Below are positions 1 through 5,515 of a DNA stretch of 6,260 bases, piece after piece. Position 1 is the first letter of the stretch. Each line of letters starts with the position of its first letter. This DNA is from an uncultured Lachnospiraceae bacterium (lineage in GTDB: Bacteria; Bacillota; Clostridia; Lachnospirales; Lachnospiraceae). The notes beneath the pieces were generated by a model, which did no database searches, was not told where the DNA came from, and was given only the letters and a program-made list of their open reading frames with translations. The translations under genes and the position numbers were made by a program. The stretch lies in assembly GCA_905235345.1 (NCBI GenBank), contig CAJOLO010000169.1:1-6260 (forward strand), in the 5' to 3' direction.

Positions 1-116
1 AAGAGTACTATTATCCCCTTCATTTCCTTCTTATTCTTTAATACTAATATGATCCAGATTATAAGCGGGATTAAAATGCTTATGACCACATTACATATTA
101 ATGCTGTAAATTCCAT
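1..116 (-). CDS. N-terminus of a putative integral membrane protein (partial)
   Basis: The reading frame runs leftward off the window edge, so only 38 codons are present. The start is the ATG at 116-114, because a GGAGG at 131-127 lies 10 nt upstream. The protein begins MEFTALICNVVISILIPLII and continues with more hydrophobic residues to about residue 26. A basic stretch (KNKKEMKG) follows, and then a second hydrophobic run begins. This is a first membrane helix with a positive cytoplasmic loop. The arrangement (N-terminal helix with a proline, lysine-rich loop, second helix) recalls YhfC-type membrane proteins, but too little is visible to name a family. It lies on the same strand as the 73-residue protein gene, 119 bp downstream of it. 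It could be co-transcribed or have its own weak promoter in the AT-rich gap. Confidence 0.7.
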   Translation of the reverse strand, partial: MEFTALICNVVISILIPLIIWIILVLKNKKEMKGIIVL

Positions 117-126
117 TATTTATTTG

Positions 127-131
127 CCTCC
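127..131 (-). promoter_or_regulatory. Shine-Dalgarno site of the partial membrane protein gene
   Basis: GGAGG on the minus strand lies 10 nt before the ATG at 116-114. It is the main evidence that this short partial frame is a real gene, since only 116 bp of it are visible. Confidence 0.7.
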
Positions 132-235
132 ATTGTAAACAGTGATTCTATTAATCAAAAAAAAATGTTCATATACACTTACATGATTGAATCTATAATT
201 TCCGTAAAATTGCTTCAAAATAAAATACGTTCAAT

Positions 236-457
236 TCAATGATGATAGTCAACAAGCTTCGACGAATACTCATTGGCCACATCCTTGTATTTTCTGTAAT
301 CTTTTTCCTTTAATGTTCCGTTTTGAAGATACTCGTCCAATGTGACATGAAGCTTATTTAACGCATCATGTGCAAGATCCTTGTAATTATTCTCAAGATT
401 CATCTTAAGTTCATTCATAAGTCCGTCAAGTTCTGATTTCACACTCTTCTTAATCAT
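236..457 (-). CDS. Small charged helical protein of unknown function, 73 aa
   Basis: I do not recognise a named family. The frame is open upstream to an ATG at 511. The start at 457-455 is preferred because AAGGAG at 470-465 sits 7 nt upstream of it, whereas the longer form adds 18 residues with no good ribosome site. The protein (MIKKSVKSELDGLMNELKMN...) is rich in Lys, Glu, Asp, Asn and Leu. It has no cysteine, signal peptide or membrane segment. Two amphipathic helical stretches are likely, at about residues 4-45 and 49-70, and it ends in YHH. The size and composition suggest a small cytosolic, possibly dimeric helical-bundle protein. Downstream on the same strand, 119 bp away, is the partial membrane protein gene. 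Upstream lies a long AT-rich divergent region shared with the subtilase. A small regulator or interaction protein is conceivable, but nothing in the sequence proves it. Confidence 0.75.
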   Translation of the reverse strand: MIKKSVKSELDGLMNELKMNLENNYKDLAHDALNKLHVTLDEYLQNGTLKEKDYRKYKDVANEYSSKLVDYHH

Positions 458-464
458 TGATTTT

Positions 465-470
465 CTCCTT
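465..470 (-). promoter_or_regulatory. Shine-Dalgarno site fixing the start of the 73-aa protein
   Basis: AAGGAG on the minus strand lies 7 nt before the ATG at 457-455. It argues against the ATG at 511-509, which would place this site inside the coding sequence. Confidence 0.75.
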
Positions 471-530
471 ATCATGTAGTCAAGACTCGCTTTCTGACAT
501 AAACATATCATTCACAGATTACTTTTCTTA

Positions 531-536
531 ATTATA
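531..536 (-). promoter_or_regulatory. Candidate -10 box for the 73-aa protein gene
   Basis: A perfect TATAAT lies on the minus strand about 75 nt upstream of the start codon. The hexamer 17 bp further upstream (ATGTAA) is a poor -35. Other TATAAT-like hexamers occur between 555 and 590 in the same very AT-rich stretch, so the assignment is tentative. Confidence 0.25.
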
Positions 537-607
537 TGTTCATATCCGTAACTTTACATTATATTCATCATATTATAATAATATACATAAATCATTACAC
601 CACTACA

Positions 608-619
608 TTAATCATCCGA
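608..619. repeat. Left 12-bp direct repeat flanking element A
   Basis: TTAATCATCCGA is repeated exactly at 687-698 on the other side of element A, which is consistent with a target-site duplication. Confidence 0.65.
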
Positions 620-686
620 TATGCATTTGCCAAACTCCTTATCATACACAATTAATAAGATGTAAATCGGAGTTTGCAATCACCTG
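620..686. mobile_element. Element A: 67-bp palindromic insertion (MITE-like)
   Basis: The arms AAACTCC (632-638) and GGAGTTT (669-675) pair perfectly. They extend through TTGC (627-630) and GCAA (676-679) with one bulged C, around a 30-nt loop. The segment is bounded exactly by a 12-bp perfect direct repeat, TTAATCATCCGA, at 608-619 and 687-698, as expected of a target-site duplication. Its right end, GTTTGCAATCACCTG, matches the right end of the larger element at 3768-3972 (GTTTCGCAATCACCTG) apart from one base deletion. The loop block at 645-659 matches 3941-3957 apart from a 2-nt indel. It has no coding capacity, and I infer a shrunken, non-autonomous copy of the same family. A chance hairpin is the alternative, but the shared end next to a direct repeat makes that less likely. 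Confidence 0.6.
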
Positions 687-698
687 TTAATCATCCGA
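687..698. repeat. Right 12-bp direct repeat flanking element A
   Basis: This is an exact copy of 608-619. It begins directly after the CACCTG terminus of element A. Confidence 0.65.
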
Positions 699-710
699 AA
701 CAGCTATTTA

Positions 711-740
711 TTTACTTTAATATAACCATATTTTTAAGAT
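711..740 (+). promoter_or_regulatory. Possible promoter for the subtilase leader
   Basis: TTTACT (711-716) and TAAGAT (735-740) are spaced by 18 bp. Both are imperfect sigma-A hexamers. Transcription would begin near 747-749, just at the base of the leader hairpin, which is the main reason to prefer this candidate in an AT-rich background. Confidence 0.3.
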
Positions 741-748
741 TTGTAAAG

Positions 749-881
749 ACCGGTGCCGGAGTTTTTAATCAGCTTAAATAAAACAAAGAATGCTTTTTAA
801 CAGAAACTGATGCACCGGTATAAAGGATTCTGATTGATCGGACTAACAAATCGTCTGAATGAAAGTCCGACTGATTAAAAA
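749..881 (+). promoter_or_regulatory. Structured leader upstream of the subtilase gene
   Basis: Three helices are visible. ACCGGTGC (749-756) pairs with GCACCGGT (812-819), and an inner helix AGTTT/AAACT (760-764 with 804-808) continues that stem. TCGGACT (838-844) pairs with AGTCCGA (864-870). An 11-bp perfect inverted repeat (762-772 with 871-881, TTTTTAATCAG and its complement) conflicts with the first stem, so it would be either an alternative fold or a pseudoknot. It would stack directly on the second hairpin. No T-tract follows either hairpin, so neither is an obvious terminator. I recognise no known riboswitch class. The ribosome site of the subtilase lies 33 nt beyond. Confidence 0.4.
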
Positions 882-913
882 TCGCCATACAGGTATTAAT
901 TCACATAAAAATC

Positions 914-920
914 AGGAGGT
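914..920 (+). promoter_or_regulatory. Shine-Dalgarno site of the subtilase
   Basis: AGGAGGT, a near-perfect anti-16S complement, lies 7 nt before the ATG at 928. It decides against the upstream in-frame ATG at 859, whose first codons would fall inside the leader hairpins. Confidence 0.85.
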
Positions 921-927
921 CTCATTC

Positions 928-1788
928 ATGTCAGCCGCTTCAAAAATTCCCGCTTTGGTCTCCGGTGCTGTCTCATTTCATGAGCAGGGAATTACCGGAA
1001 AAGAAGTCACCATCGCCATAATGGATTCAGGGCTCGCACCCCATAAAGAGATAGAGAATAAACGAATACTGACATTTGAAGATTTTGTATCTGATCGCAA
1101 AATATTATATGATGATTATTCCCATGGAACCCATGTGGCAGGAATTGCAGCTGCAAAAAAAATTGGGATAGCTCCTGATTGCAACCTTGTGATACTTAAA
1201 GTTCTTGATAATAGAGGAAACAGTGAGACCGATCTGCTCATTCATGCAATCAAGTGGATACTCAGCCACCATATAATGTATAACATACGAATAGTCAACA
1301 TTTCCATAGGCGGAAACAGCGAAGAACTCCGCCACGAGAATAACAGATTAAATGTATGGATAAAAAAACTTTGGGACCAGGATATAATTGTATGCTGTTC
1401 AGCAGGCAATAACGGACCGACACCCGGCTCCATATCTGCACCGGGAAACTGCAGGGAGGTAATCACAGTCGGTTCGTATGACGGACAACATTTTTCCTCC
1501 GCAGGACCATTACGACCATATATAACAAAACCTGAGCTTGTGGCACCGGGTTATCATATCCTAAGCTTAAAGCCTAACGAGGGTTATACTGTCAAAAGCG
1601 GCACCTCAATGTCCGTACCGTTTATAAGCGGATACTGTGCCCTGCTTTTACAGATACGTCCACACTTTTCCAATGACGAAGTTAAGATGCACCTTATGGA
1701 CTCTGCCTATAACGTACCTTATCTTCCCTATAATATGCAGGGTGCGGGAATTGTGAACCTGGACCGTTTATTAACGACACAAATCTAA
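928..1788 (+). CDS. S8 family serine peptidase (subtilase), 286 aa
   Basis: This is a compact subtilisin-fold endopeptidase. All catalytic blocks are present and in family order. Asp33 lies in IAIMDSGL, His66 in the SHGTHVAG block, the oxyanion Asn161 in SAGNNGPTPG, and the nucleophile Ser227 in SGTSMSVP. The start is set by the AGGAGGT at 914-920, and the frame is open for 23 more codons upstream. The protein begins MSAASKIPALVSG and has no signal peptide, no inhibitory I9-type propeptide and no C-terminal extension. By inference it acts inside the cell or is exported by an unusual route. In family terms it resembles stand-alone intracellular-type subtilases of Firmicutes. Three cysteines lie at or near the core (C85, C156, C157), and two more are at C174 and C237. 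The gene stands alone on its strand, converges with the helicase, and has no visible terminator. The substrate is unknown. No precursor peptide or lantibiotic gene is nearby. Confidence 0.93.
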   Translation: MSAASKIPALVSGAVSFHEQGITGKEVTIAIMDSGLAPHKEIENKRILTFEDFVSDRKILYDDYSHGTHVAGIAAAKKIGIAPDCNLVILKVLDNRGNSETDLLIHAIKWILSHHIMYNIRIVNISIGGNSEELRHENNRLNVWIKKLWDQDIIVCCSAGNNGPTPGSISAPGNCREVITVGSYDGQHFSSAGPLRPYITKPELVAPGYHILSLKPNEGYTVKSGTSMSVPFISGYCALLLQIRPHFSNDEVKMHLMDSAYNVPYLPYNMQGAGIVNLDRLLTTQI

Positions 1789-1897
1789 AGCACATATGTA
1801 CGGTTTCTTAGCCAAGCTGCGTTTTATCCCAAGAATAGCAGCCACTTCCGGTTCAAGACTATCAAAAGGTATATTCCCGCCATCCGTCGGTAACTTA
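1789..1897. other. Convergent gap between subtilase and helicase, no terminator seen
   Basis: The two genes face each other across 109 bp. I find no GC-rich hairpin followed by a T-run on either strand. On the minus strand one frame stays open from inside the helicase end down to 1771, overlapping the last codons of the subtilase. It has no ATG and is described as a finding rather than called as a gene. Confidence 0.5.
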
Positions 1898-3739
1898 TCA
1901 TGTCTGCTCTCCAAGTATCTCAGAGATAAACCGTGATTCGGAAAGGTCTTTATTATAATATTCCTTCACCTCGTATATATGCAGATGGTGCCTTGCCCTT
2001 GTCATCGCCACATAGAACATACGGCGTTCTTCTTCTATCTCTTCCGGTAGTACAGCTTTTTTATACGGAGTCAGACCTTCATTAGCTTCCGGTATCAGCA
2101 CTACGTCATACTCCAGTCCCTTCGCACTGTGCATTGTAGTTACAGCAACCCCTTCACGGTTTTCCTCTATATCCGCCCTGCTGTGTTCTTCCAATTCTCT
2201 TCGATACTCCTCTATTCCCTCAAACCACTCGTCATAAGACTTGTATTGCTTTGCCAGTTCTGCCACCTCATCAAGCACCTCATAAAGGTCGTCCACAAGA
2301 AGATGCCGATACTCCGCATACTCTTTAAGATACAGATCATATCCTATCGCTTTTCTTATAAAATTGACAGCTGCAAAAGGTTTTAACTGTGAAAGCGTCT
2401 CAAGTTCATATCTTAATTGAATAAGATTATCAACCGCCCAGTCCTTCCCATCGTATCTCTCTATCATTGCATCAAATGAGAACTCAGACTCCATAAGCAT
2501 TTCCCTTGAAATATAACGGTTAGGTCTGTTGATTATCCTAAGAAACAATCCCCTTTTCCTATCGCCTAATGCAGCCTTTATATAATCAAGCACATTTCTA
2601 ATTGCAAAATGATCATATATACATGGTACTTTGTCTCTGGTATAAAACGGAATATTATATTCCATTAGTCGTTGCACAAGAGTTCCCGCCTGCGAATTGG
2701 TACGGTATATCACACTCATTTCCGAATAAGGAATACCATTGTCATAATACTTCCTTATCGTTTCGATTATATGAGTATTCTCCTCTGTCTTATTCTTCAT
2801 ATGATGTATGTATATCGGTTCTTCATAATCCGCATTACTTACAAGTCTTTTATCATATCTCGCACTGTTATGTCTTATAAGCTTTTCCGAACCCTCAACT
2901 ATATTTCTGCTGCACCTGTAATTAATGTCAAGCAATGTCATCTTACTGTCAGGATAATCATCACTAAACTTAAGCATTATCTCCGGTCTTGCACCTCGGA
3001 ATCCATATATGCTCTGGTCATCATCTCCTACTATAAATAAATTGTTATCAGGTGCCGTCAACATCTTGGTAATCTGATACTGAAGCTTATTGATATCCTG
3101 AAACTCATCAACCAATATATATCTATAGCGTTTCTGTAAATTCGCAAGAATATCTGACCGCTGTGACAAAAGCTCATAGCAATACACCATCATATCATCA
3201 AAATCAAGCTTACCATTCTTCAAAATTGTATTCTGATATTCTTTGTAGATTTCCCTAAACACTTCTTCGCCTACAGCAGATGAATAAAAATGCTCCAAAG
3301 GTATCATGTCACCTTTCATAAGGCTTATCTCTCTGACAATTTCAGAAATAACCTCTTCCTCATCATCATATTCCAGCTCTCTTTTCTGAATAAGCTCTCT
3401 TATCAGCTTATATTTATCATCCTCAGAGAAGATATTACCTGTACCATATCCGTATGCTACCTTGAGAATATAGAAAAATACAGAATGAAAGGTTCCAAAT
3501 GTAACTCCACACTTAGAACCCTTCATTAAGCTAAGGAACCTCTCCTCCATCTCCCTTGCACTTGCCTTTGTAAATGTGATTACAAGGATATTGGCAGGAT
3601 TAACGGAGGCTTCCTCAATCAGATATTTAATTCGATAGACAATTGCTGTCGTCTTTCCGGAACCCGGACCTGCTAATGCCAGCATCGGACCATTTACATG
3701 ATGTATCGCTTCAAGTTGTCCTTTATTAAAATCCGGCAT
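1898..3739 (-). CDS. UvrD/PcrA/Rep-type superfamily 1A DNA helicase, 613 aa
   Basis: This is an ATP-dependent 3'-5' DNA helicase of the UvrD/PcrA/Rep class, which acts in repair, replication restart or removal of nucleoprotein blocks. The motif set is complete. The Q-motif is FNKGQLEAI (4-12), Walker A is GPGSGKT (24-30), motif Ia is ITFTKASAREMEE (54-66), and motif Ib is TFGTFHS (80-86). Walker B is LVDEFQD (209-215), motif III is VGDDDQSIYGFRGA (237-250), and motif IV is LDINYRCS (270-277). Motif V is VTTMHSAKGLEYD (533-545) and motif VI is ERRMFYVAMTRAR (571-583). At 613 residues it is clearly shorter than typical PcrA or UvrD (over 700). The shortening falls after motif IV (2B region) and at the C-terminus, which stops just past motif VI. 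It is therefore probably a second UvrD-like paralogue rather than PcrA itself. AAGGAG at 3751-3746 lies 6 nt before the ATG. Element B lies just upstream and may supply its promoter. Confidence 0.95.
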   Translation of the reverse strand: MPDFNKGQLEAIHHVNGPMLALAGPGSGKTTAIVYRIKYLIEEASVNPANILVITFTKASAREMEERFLSLMKGSKCGVTFGTFHSVFFYILKVAYGYGTGNIFSEDDKYKLIRELIQKRELEYDDEEEVISEIVREISLMKGDMIPLEHFYSSAVGEEVFREIYKEYQNTILKNGKLDFDDMMVYCYELLSQRSDILANLQKRYRYILVDEFQDINKLQYQITKMLTAPDNNLFIVGDDDQSIYGFRGARPEIMLKFSDDYPDSKMTLLDINYRCSRNIVEGSEKLIRHNSARYDKRLVSNADYEEPIYIHHMKNKTEENTHIIETIRKYYDNGIPYSEMSVIYRTNSQAGTLVQRLMEYNIPFYTRDKVPCIYDHFAIRNVLDYIKAALGDRKRGLFLRIINRPNRYISREMLMESEFSFDAMIERYDGKDWAVDNLIQLRYELETLSQLKPFAAVNFIRKAIGYDLYLKEYAEYRHLLVDDLYEVLDEVAELAKQYKSYDEWFEGIEEYRRELEEHSRADIEENREGVAVTTMHSAKGLEYDVVLIPEANEGLTPYKKAVLPEEIEEERRMFYVAMTRARHHLHIYEVKEYYNKDLSESRFISEILGEQT

Positions 3740-3745
3740 GTAACG

Positions 3746-3752
3746 CTCCTTT
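3746..3752 (-). promoter_or_regulatory. Shine-Dalgarno site of the helicase gene
   Basis: AAAGGAG on the minus strand lies 6 nt before the ATG at 3739-3737 and confirms that start. Confidence 0.8.
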
Positions 3753-3757
3753 CATTC

Positions 3758-3767
3758 AAGCTAATAT
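3758..3767. repeat. Left direct repeat flanking element B
   Basis: AAGCTAATAT directly abuts the left arm of element B. It matches AAGTTAATAT at 3973-3982 in 9 of 10 positions, as an aged target-site duplication would. Confidence 0.55.
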
Positions 3768-3972
3768 AGGTGATTGCGAAACTCTTGTTTATGTCCTCAG
3801 AATTGTACATATTATACAGTTCCATCACAGGCACGCTTTCGCTGCTTGTCGCACGCAGCGGTACTAAATTCGTGTTGCACACTCATTAAGTACCGTCCAA
3901 AGCACCTGTTTATGGAATCTGTATAATATGTACAATCTAATACACAATATTAATAAGTTTCGCAATCACCTG
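3768..3972. mobile_element. Element B: 205-bp palindromic MITE-like element
   Basis: The terminal inverted repeats 3768-3783 and 3956-3971 (AGGTGATTGCGAAACT and its complement) match over 16 of 16 bases. A second pair, 3802-3819 and 3919-3936, matches over 18 of 18. It continues as TTCCAT/ATGGAA (3820-3825 with 3912-3917), ACAGG/CCTGT (3827-3831 with 3905-3909) and GCTTT/AAAGC (3835-3839 with 3899-3903). Inside are two hairpins: CGCTGC/GCAGCG (3840-3845 with 3855-3860) and GTACT/AGTAC (3861-3865 with 3889-3893). The fold is a long stem capped by a three-way junction. Near-perfect 10-bp repeats flank it. It has no credible coding frame. It shares its terminus and a subterminal block with element A (620-686). 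I infer a non-autonomous insertion. A structured RNA or processing site between gltX and the helicase gene is the alternative. Confidence 0.7.
3811..3816 (-). promoter_or_regulatory. Outward -10-like box in element B, toward the helicase
   Basis: A perfect TATAAT on the minus strand lies within the left arm, about 72 nt before the helicase start codon. The matching -35 region is weak (AAAGCG at 17 bp), so promoter activity is only a possibility. Confidence 0.3.
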
Positions 3973-3982
3973 AAGTTAATAT
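3973..3982. repeat. Right direct repeat flanking element B
   Basis: AAGTTAATAT begins directly after the CACCTG terminus of element B. One mismatch separates it from 3758-3767. Confidence 0.55.
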
Positions 3983-4003
3983 TTCTTAATTATTGACATA
4001 TTA

Positions 4004-5461
4004 TCAGCTAAGCTTCTCAATTCCTATCTCGATTCTTCTAAGTGATTCCTCCTTGCCAAGGATATCCATGATCTCAAATGCACCTCCCGGTGTCATCTGC
4101 TTACCGGATACCGCAATACGAACCGGCCATAAACCCGTACCGTTCTTAATACCCTTCTCTGAAATATAGTTCATCAAAAGATCATGGAGATTATCAAGAG
4201 ACCAATCCTCCACATCCTTCAATATCTCATACTCTTCCTTAAGTATCTCAAGAGAATTCTCGCTATTGGTCTTCATCTTCTTGTGAGTGTAGAGCTCTAC
4301 ATCATAATCAGGCAGTTCCTCGAAGAAATCAATATGATCCTTAATATCAGGGAATACCTCTATACGTGTCTTCACCAGTTCTAATATCTCATCAATCTTG
4401 ACATCCTTTGTTATTACTTCATTTACATAAGGAAGTGCCATCTCCTTAAATCTGTCAAAATCCATATTCTTGATATATTCACCGTTCATCCAGCGAAGCT
4501 TCACCATATCAAACACAGCCGGCGATTTGGATATATGCTTGTAATCAAATACTTTAACAAGCTCGTCAAGAGAGAATATCTCCTGATTATCCTCCGGACT
4601 CCATCCAAGTAAAGCTACAAAGTTAACAATCGCCTCAGTAACAAAGCCCTGCTCTAACAAATCCTCATATGACGAATGTCCACTTCTCTTAGAAAGCTTC
4701 TCATGGTTCTCATTAGTAATTGTTGGACAATGAATATATACCGGAACATCCCAGCCGAAAGCCTGATAAAGTCTGTTATACTTAGGTGAAGATGAAAGAT
4801 ACTCCTGACCTCTGACAACGTGGGTAATACCCATAAGATGATCGTCCACAACATTAGCAAAATTGTATGTAGGATAACCGTCAGACTTAATCAGAATCAT
4901 ATCATCAAGCTCATTATTGGGAACAGTTATCGTTCCGTATAATTCATCTTCAAAGCTGGTCTCACCCTCAAGAGGGACATTCTGTCTTATAACATATGGC
5001 TTTCCCGACTTAAGATTATCCTCAATCTCTTCTTTAGATAAATGCAGACAGTGCTTATCGTATCTTCTGATACTCTTGCCATCAACAACCTCTTCCTTGA
5101 GATTATCAAGTCTTTCCTTATCACAGAAGCAGTAATAGGCTTCTCCTTTATCAATTAACTTATTGGCATACTCAATATACAAGCCCTTCTTCTGTCTTTC
5201 GCTCTGTACATATGGTCCAACTCCGCCATCCTTATCAGGTCCCTCATCATGAATAAGTCCCGTGCCCTTCATTGTACGATAAATGATATCAACAGCACCC
5301 TCCTGATATCTTTCCTGATCAGTATCTTCTATTCTCAATATGAAATCTCCATCCTCATGCTTTGCAACCAGATAAGCATACAAAGCTGTACGAAGATTAC
5401 CCACGTGCATCCTGCCGGTAGGACTGGGTGCAAATCTCGTTCTAATCTTTCCTGTAGTCAT
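4004..5461 (-). CDS. gltX: Glutamyl-tRNA synthetase (GluRS), 485 aa
   Basis: This class I aminoacyl-tRNA synthetase charges tRNA-Glu with glutamate in the cytosol. In Clostridia the enzyme is generally non-discriminating and also makes Glu-tRNA-Gln for GatCAB. That is family knowledge and cannot be read here. The HIGH-type motif is PSPTGRMHVGNLRTAL (12-27), followed by LRIEDTD (42-48), GYPTYNFANVVDDHLMGITH (195-214) and VVRGQEYL (215-222). The KMSKS-type loop is KLSKR (255-259). Residues beyond about 330 form the helical anticodon-binding region, including GTGLWPVRIAVSG (441-453). Cys111-x-Cys113, 24 residues, Cys138-x-His140 reproduce the zinc-ligand spacing of E. coli GluRS. The length is normal and the gene is intact. 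GAGGAGA at 5478-5472 precedes the ATG. The gene lies 54 bp downstream of the SEC-C gene with no terminator between, so they probably form one operon. No terminator follows it except the palindrome of element B. Confidence 0.98.
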   Translation of the reverse strand: MTTGKIRTRFAPSPTGRMHVGNLRTALYAYLVAKHEDGDFILRIEDTDQERYQEGAVDIIYRTMKGTGLIHDEGPDKDGGVGPYVQSERQKKGLYIEYANKLIDKGEAYYCFCDKERLDNLKEEVVDGKSIRRYDKHCLHLSKEEIEDNLKSGKPYVIRQNVPLEGETSFEDELYGTITVPNNELDDMILIKSDGYPTYNFANVVDDHLMGITHVVRGQEYLSSSPKYNRLYQAFGWDVPVYIHCPTITNENHEKLSKRSGHSSYEDLLEQGFVTEAIVNFVALLGWSPEDNQEIFSLDELVKVFDYKHISKSPAVFDMVKLRWMNGEYIKNMDFDRFKEMALPYVNEVITKDVKIDEILELVKTRIEVFPDIKDHIDFFEELPDYDVELYTHKKMKTNSENSLEILKEEYEILKDVEDWSLDNLHDLLMNYISEKGIKNGTGLWPVRIAVSGKQMTPGGAFEIMDILGKEESLRRIEIGIEKLS

Positions 5462-5515
5462 ATATAAAATTTCTCCTCACACAAAATGCAAACACCTTAT
5501 CACTTTTTATAACTA

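Larger units (their letters stand above)
458..927. other. Divergent intergenic region of 470 bp without a gene
   Basis: No convincing coding frame lies between the 73-aa protein start and the subtilase start. In order it holds the Shine-Dalgarno site and AT-rich promoter zone of the minus-strand gene (465-600), the palindromic insertion A with its flanking repeats (608-698), a possible plus-strand promoter (711-740), a structured leader (749-881) and the subtilase Shine-Dalgarno site (914-920). Confidence 0.8.

Noticed and set aside
157..235. Run of nine T on the minus strand as a terminator of the 73-aa gene
   Set aside because: No stable GC-containing hairpin lies directly before the T-run; only 3-5 bp AT-rich pairings are possible.
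458..511. Longer form of the 73-aa protein starting at 511
   Set aside because: It lacks a Shine-Dalgarno site and would place the strong AAGGAG at 470-465 inside the gene.
859..927. Upstream in-frame ATG at 859 as the start of the subtilase
   Set aside because: It has no ribosome site and its first codons lie in the leader hairpin and long-range helix. AGGAGGT at 914-920 clearly serves the ATG at 928.
2129..3529. Several plus-strand frames of 79-122 codons opposite the helicase
   Set aside because: They are antisense shadows of a gene with intact motifs. They are rich in Tyr, Ile, Ser and Leu, with no ribosome sites or recognisable domains.
3694..3882. 62-codon minus-strand frame across the helicase start and element B
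   Set aside because: It overlaps the helicase gene in another frame, has no ribosome site, and consists mostly of palindrome sequence.
3993..3998. TTGACA on the plus strand as a -35 box
   Set aside because: No -10-like hexamer lies 16-18 bp downstream, and it would only direct antisense transcription into gltX.
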